Below, piece after piece: positions 58,179-64,000 of a stretch of DNA of 64,000 nt. The notes below the pieces were generated by a model. That model saw only the letters and a list, made by a program, of their open reading frames with translations, was not told where the DNA came from and ran no database searches. A program made the translations under genes and the position numbers. Position 1 is the stretch's first letter. The number at the start of each line of letters is the position of its first letter. This DNA comes from Ignelater luminosus (lineage: Eukaryota; Arthropoda; Insecta; Coleoptera; Elateridae), in contig VTPC01090597.1 of the NCBI GenBank assembly GCA_011009095.1, positions 62,001 through 126,000 of the forward strand, written 5' to 3'.

Positions 58179-61100
58179 TGAACATTGTGTTACCCTAATT
58201 AGAGGGTTAACAATTGCTTTAGATTACTTTGCAGCTTCGACTTTCGAAACACTGTGTATGATCTCTCCATAAAGAAGTTTCCAGAAATTGCCTGAATGTT
58301 TTTTTAAATTTACAATTAGTATTTAATAATGTTATTTTTGTCCCGTTTCAGTATTTATATGAGAAAGATACTGCATTGTGATACAATAAATATGTTTTAC
58401 ATAAGTCAATAAGAGCAGGCTAAACATTGTCTTTTCTGAATTATCTAATTCGGCAATTTGCTAAAAGTGACTTTTTCGTAATTCGCTTTACACTTAAACG
58501 ACTTTATTTGTTTATACATTAAGTCGTCAGGAGAATATTATCCTATTTGTTTTTGCGCCGGGTATGCGTGAATTCAAATATTTTTCTGCGTAAACGTCTG
58601 TGCAAATAAGAAAATCGTAGTGATGGTGATACTTCTATTTAAAATACAGCTAAAACCATAAAACATGATTAAAATGAGAAAATGTTAGAAATTCCTATTT
58701 TTTTCTTGGCTTGGTTATTTTGTAACTTAATAAGATTGCGGAGTTCTTCCCCTTTAACAGGGGTCACCGTTTTTCCAGATAAAATCCTGAATTTTGCTTA
58801 ATCCAGAGTTATCTCAATACTTCTTTAATTCTTGAGTAGAAAACTGAGATTTCGGTAAAGTATTTTTTATCCTTAAAATTAAAGGGATCGAGTTGATATT
58901 ATACAAAGAAGTGTACTTTCGGACTTTTTCTTTAATGAGCTTTTATTTTTACCAGAAAACTGTTTGGTGTCATTTTCAGTAGAAGAGGAAGGGGGCGCGA
59001 AGAATTTTCAACGAGCGTCGTAAATTTTGAAAGATGGAAGAGTTTCTTTCTATCTGTAAATATTTGATAACGTTTACTCTAACGCCTAAAATAATATTTT
59101 CACTTTCTACACAAAATTATTTTCCCATAGAATGAAAATATTTCTTGCAAACGTTTTGGCGATGTACCGTTAAAACAAATTTCAACCCTACACAAATCCT
59201 CTAAGATTAGAGATAATACTTAGGGCAATTTAAATTAATTACATAAAATTCCGCCGCTATTACCGTAAACGAATTTAAGTTTTAACGCTGACATAAGCCT
59301 GCCAGAAATTTTGTTAAGTAGTTTTCCTCCTAAGAGTGGGCAAGTGGATATATCTTTAATGTTAATCCACACAACCAAAATTAGTTCATTTCCTTTCTAA
59401 ATGTTTCTACTAAGAAACGGAATTATACTTTTGAAAACTTTGAGAAAAAATTAATTTTCTCGGTTAATTTGTAATAGTAAGTCACTTATGTCTGTAGTAA
59501 TATAAAGTTAGCTAGTATATGAGGGAAACCGCGTTCGCGCAATCAAGATTTTAGGTGGTAAAGAGGCTTTTAGTCGGGTGTGCGGAAAATCTTCATTCTA
59601 TGTACCTGAGACGGCACAGCTGAACTCAGATACAGCAAGTTGTCTAGTCGACACAATATTACACAACTAACAGAACACCAAACCATTAACACTACGAGAA
59701 AGGCTGATGCTGCAGGATAGAATACATTGTATTCGTGCTAAAGTCGTTTTTCTAACAGCCAATACGAAAACCAACTATTTCACGTTATCCTGCTGAGAAA
59801 ATTTAGAATCTTTCAGCTTTTTCTTTTTAGTGTACTCGAATTCCAATTAAAAATAAATTCCGATTGTCCAAATAATTTTAATTTTACTCTCGTTTTTTAT
59901 ATTAGCGCGTTAATTTATTTAATCTTCAACATATTTAACTGTGTACATAGGGTTGAAATGATTTTCAGGCTGCCGACCTGCGCGTAATATTCTTGTATAC
60001 ATACATATTCTCCCGTTAGCATTTTTAACGTCGGATTCAATTACTGCCATTCTTTTTTTTAGTGTTCTCTCACCCTTTCGGTGAGCTTGTTGTACTTTAC
60101 CTATCTGCTTTAGCTTTTATTAAAAGACATTTTACGGTAGCATTTTAAGATGGAAATGGCAAAAGCTTAGTGTTTAAAGAGGAAATCTTTCTTTTTTCTT
60201 TAAATCAGCTCTGCTTCTAAAGGTAGGAGTAAATAAAAATGCTTTGTAGCTGGTTATTCGAATAAGAAAAGTTTAGGTTATTTGTTTTGTTGGTGCTGAT
60301 GTTACGCTTTAGAGCCGTAATATAAGTCGAAATGATGGCAATAAAAATAAAATGGAGAAAAAAGTCGAAGAAAAATCGTCGTCCTCGGAATGTAAGTACA
60401 AAACGTGTTAAATAAGAGAAAATTATGTGAATTTACAAATTTAAATCTTAAGTTTTAGCCTCTTTTACAAAAAGTTGATTCCTCATAGTTGAGATATCTT
60501 GACGTTTTACGTAAAAAGGATTACCGTGCAAAGTGAGCTTAATTAACAAGGCAACACCCTTGTAGTTTGAGGCTGCGGCTTGAATGGACAGTTACATATC
60601 TGCCTAGAGCAGAATTCTCCCTACACGCTAAGTGCGGTGCGGTTAAAAGGGAATGCGAGAGGTACTGATCCAGTCAAAATCCTTTTTGGAAAGGTCTTCT
60701 CCTGATGGAATGTTACAAGAACGGCGTCTTAACGTTATTAACAATACATAGAACAGGAAGCAATTAAGGTCAAAACCATAGTGTTGAATATTACACACAA
60801 ACATTGTTACAGAATCTAATTTAGTTGAAATTCATCATTGCATACTTAGATAATTAGATAGTACAAAGGCCTTAACGGCCTATTTGATTAATTTAAAAAT
60901 GTTTAACACAAAAAGGTACTTTTGTGAATATTTTAGAAATTAAAAAAAGGAATTTTTTAAGATTCGGCGACTTTTACTTTTAGGATTCATTAATTTATTT
61001 TATTTACCTGCGTCGGAAACTTTATCCAACAGATCTAATTGCGTAGACAAAAGAATAAGGTGGAAATGAAGTGAAACTCATAATATAACATTAATAAATT

Positions 61101-62060
61101 TAAAATGAATATTTTTTTCTTTGAAAAGATGTAAATAAGTACTTCTCGGAATTTTTTTAAGTATTATTGATTATACTAAAAATAAAATTAATGAAGTTGT
61201 AAAAAGTGATAATGTACTAGTACGGTAAGGTAAAATAAGATTGAAAAATATAATTGTCTATAATTAGTGATAATTAACTCAAGAAATATTATACTTTAAT
61301 TTTATTAAAGAAAAAAAACAATTACATAATTTTAAAAAATAAATAAAATCAAGAAACGCTAACAACATTTTCAAAGACATAGTTAGGACAAGCAGAAATA
61401 ATTCTGTAGGATTAGCATTTGTTACTTTCCAATTTAGTTTCCAAATCACTGTTGTAAATATCGGACAAATAAAAAAATTAAATTTTGAATTTCAATTGAA
61501 AATTAATTAATTAAATTAAGTATTAATTTTTTTCTACTTTCTACGTTTATTCCTTCTGATGTTAATTTTTTTTTAATCTGATTTCTACAAGCCGTGCTGA
61601 GCCTATTTATACCCAATTTTGAGCAAACGTGCAATTTGCAACTGTACTTAGTCAGCAATCTCACAACTGCATATATAACATCTAGATGCTGTTCAGCACA
61701 CCTTGAACACGTCGTTCAAACAAGAAATTCCTAGTTTAGTAGTCGTAAATTAAGTATCATACGAGTGAAACGCATTCTTTGTACTTCGTTCAATAAATAA
61801 ACATAAAATTCTGTATAGTTAAAAATAAATGCCTAATCATCTTAAATAATTTTCCGGGAAAAATAAAAAAATTTTACCCCTTGATATTAAATTTTTATTT
61901 TATTTTTTTCTAATTAAATTTTATTTCCTACAATGCCATATTAAAAAAATTGTATCAAACTTAAAATCTTAATTATATCGTTAATCAAACTAAAAAAAAA
62001 ACGTTGAACATCTTTAAAGTGCTCGACATGTTTCATAAGGTGCATCAATATTGGTTTATA
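58179..62060. other. AT-rich spacer with slightly GC-richer patches
   Basis: No gene recognised. Patches at 59.52-59.78 and 60.55-60.73 kb are richer in GC and CpG (for example ACCGCGTTCGCGC at 59.53 kb and AAGTGCGGTGCGGTT at 60.63 kb) but give no frame or family. Confidence 0.45.
60069..60085. repeat. Hairpin
   Basis: CTCACC-CTTTC-GGTGAG, 6 bp perfect stem with a 5-base loop (a GNRA-like GAAAG loop on the minus strand). No surrounding RNA gene is recognised. Confidence 0.5.
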
Positions 62061-62066
62061 ATCATC

Positions 62067-62189
62067 TTAGCGTCTATTGTTGTCTTTATTAAACGAGTTG
62101 ATGATGTGCTTGATCTCATTAATCTTATCGGAAGGAACGCCGTAAATGATATAATCCACATACATCCTGAGGAATGGAAGTTCAGACAT
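62067..62189 (-). mobile_element. Penelope-like element RT fragment
   Basis: The minus strand has a 40-codon frame reading MSELPFLRMYVDYIIYGVPS, then DKINEIKHIINSFNK. This matches the RT catalytic block of Penelope-like elements: a hydrophobic stretch, YVDD (here YVDY, second Asp replaced by Tyr), a short gap, then VP.DKI..I...FN.F. Sequence before (LPQ-stop-L) and after (NNRR-stop) fits poorly, so only a short piece survives. No GIY-YIG endonuclease or terminal repeat is seen. Confidence 0.55.
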
Positions 62190-62199
62190 TAATTATTGA

Positions 62200-64000
62200 G
62201 GGAGTCATTCATTAGAAAGGAAATTTGGGATTATTGAAATTATAACACAGTTAACTGAAGTTTCATCACACATATTTAGAATAATTGTTAGCAGTAGCAA
62301 TATGGTCAGTATTAATTAAAATAATTGTTGCTATATGAATGTATGTATCTCATTATAATTATAATAGTTTGCTGATATTAAACAGTACTGTATCAGTTTT
62401 CGCATTTAAATTATTTGATAAATGATTAGGGCAGGGATATAATAATTAAAATATACAAATCAATAGTGCAACTTTTTTATTGTACGGAAGGAAATGGCAT
62501 AAATATCATTAATACTGTTTTTTATCTACTGATCCTGAATTCAATTTATTATTTATTTTGTTTAATCATAACTGTATTGTAACAATATTTTATATTAAAT
62601 TAAATTGTTTTTTATTTTACTTACAAAAATGGTTTTGTAATAAAATGTAACATTAATCTATACAAGAGCAAATTGGAGATGATTACCGAGATGTTTGGTT
62701 TTAGGTGATACATCATAAAGATATATCACATGAAAGCAGATGTATTAAGAAAATCTCTAAATTGTTATTAATAACATTGCAATATTGAGGCTTAGACACT
62801 AACATTAACCATCTGACTAAACTATGATGTATAATAGTAGTTAATATGTTTCACATTTATAAGCTCCGGTGTTAGACAAGAGATAATTCAACACGGACGG
62901 AAAAGGGATTTATGTTTGGGGAATATGTTTCGTGTTATAGAATTATACCGATCTGCCATATTGGTATTATTGTACTTTTTGATATTATTGATATTAGACG
63001 TATTTATATATTTTTTAAATTTTATGTTTCTTGATATTATCAAAGATAAAATAACTTTTGTTACCATTTCATAGATAATTTATAAATAATTAAATCATTT
63101 CTAATGAAGAGACTTTAACACTATTTGAATAGTCTTAATATCAAATTTGAATAGCTGATCAGAGGCGAGACAACTAAATTTATTATTATTTAATTTGTAG
63201 ATTTAAAAGAAAATGCTATTAAACTCAATTTCTAAATTAAAGACTGATAGAATTAATGAAATAAACAAAATCTGCGTTTAACTAAGATTCTTTAGCAGTA
63301 GTTAAACTGCTCTAAATGGAATATTTATCTTTGAGTTTGAAATATTTAATGGTAAATGAAATCAGACAAAGCTATGCGAATTATAGTAAATTGCGATAAT
63401 AGTATGAACGATGATATACTAAATGTCTCTAGTCACAAGAATTTTTGATCTTCTCAAAAAACGGAAAGAAGCGTTAAATCTTTTGAAACCAAAACAATAA
63501 GAAAATTGTTTTGCATAGAAAGAAAACAAAAATGTGTTTTGCCAAGGTATCATCTAAGAAAATTGCCAATGGAAGATCCTGTCTAAATAATAAATAATAA
63601 TTTAGATTCCTTGTAATGACTGTTGACATCTTGGTTTTTGGTATCTATAGAAAGAAATGACGGTGCTTTCAAGAAAGATGTTTAGTATTCCATCTTGATT
63701 TATGCTTAGCATTTTGTTAGTTATTTGTTTTAATTCATGTTGAACTCTCGCGTAAATCACAGAAAACAGTTGCCATTTTAATATTGGACAAAAAGTTCTA
63801 TCAAAATTCAACTGTTTAAAGCAAATTTCCAATTTTATTACTCCTCCAAATTTTGTTTTGTATCGTATAGCAACCCCATTTTGTTTTTTCTAGTATATTT
63901 TCTTTCACTCCAAGTGTTTATTTCTTTTTTTATTGTCTTTAAGTTTTCTTTTCTCTCCGTTAATTTTCTGAACTTAATGCCTTCGTGAAATAAGCATCTG
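62200..64000. other. AT-rich spacer
   Basis: No gene recognised. The minus strand at 63602-63890 is open for ~97 codons without ATG near its start (YKTKFGGVIKLEICFKQLNF, then VISFYRYQKPRCQQSLQGI), not low-complexity but not recognised. Confidence 0.45.

Noticed and set aside
1-64000. LTR retrotransposon, endogenous virus or Polinton
   Set aside because: No gag, protease, integrase, envelope or capsid-like frame and no pair of direct long terminal repeats was seen. The long arms at 49.7 and 51.6 kb are inverted and enclose under 2 kb.

Overview
The window is strongly AT-rich eukaryotic DNA, almost certainly from an arthropod and probably an insect. The evidence is the set of transposon families present: Tc1/mariner, pogo/Tigger, R1/LOA/I-like and CR1/L2-like LINEs, a Penelope-like RT fragment, tRNA-derived SINEs and a long-TIR DNA transposon. 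It looks like gene-poor intergenic or large-intron sequence. I find no host protein gene that I can name, no CRISPR array, no prokaryotic operon structure, no rRNA or functional tRNA gene, and no LTR or virus-like element.

Layout from left to right. 0.06-0.63 kb: internally deleted Tc1-like transposase. 8.28-9.8 kb: two tandem copies and a third partial copy of an unclassified ~0.4 kb repeat, with a tRNA-derived SINE at 9.2 kb. 14.7-15.96 kb: decayed mariner/Tc1-type transposase with a foreign segment inside it. 17.4-17.9 kb: small unrecognised ORF and a strong hairpin. 19.2 kb: second SINE. 19.5-20.8 kb: core-deleted pogo/Tigger relic ending in a PHD-like zinc finger and bracketed by palindromes. 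22.4-23.0 kb: degenerate ~90 bp minisatellite. 27.2-29.4 kb: old LINE with endonuclease, RT and RNase H. 30.8 kb: probable SINE.

36.80-39.89 kb holds the clearest element, an almost complete pogo/Tigger transposon. It has TA target duplication, near-perfect TIRs, repeated subterminal TIR motifs, a transposase with all three catalytic aspartates, a predicted 5' intron, and an internal duplication of its own tail inside that intron. 43.78-46.45 kb: young 5'-truncated CR1/L2-like LINE whose only breaks are three homopolymer frameshifts. 49.67-51.60 kb: element with ~270-375 bp inverted terminal arms enclosing part of a gene for an XPG/PIN-like protein with a Cys-rich tail, tentatively Academ-like. 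56.6-57.5 kb: GC-richer stretch with good splice signals on the minus strand. 58.0-58.2 kb: SINE with an unusual palindrome between its A and B boxes. 62.07-62.19 kb: Penelope-like RT fragment.

The elements do not form a pathway; they record several transposition waves of different age. The Tc1, mariner, 19.5 kb pogo and 27 kb LINE copies are old and broken. The 36.8 kb pogo and 43.8 kb LINE copies are much younger.
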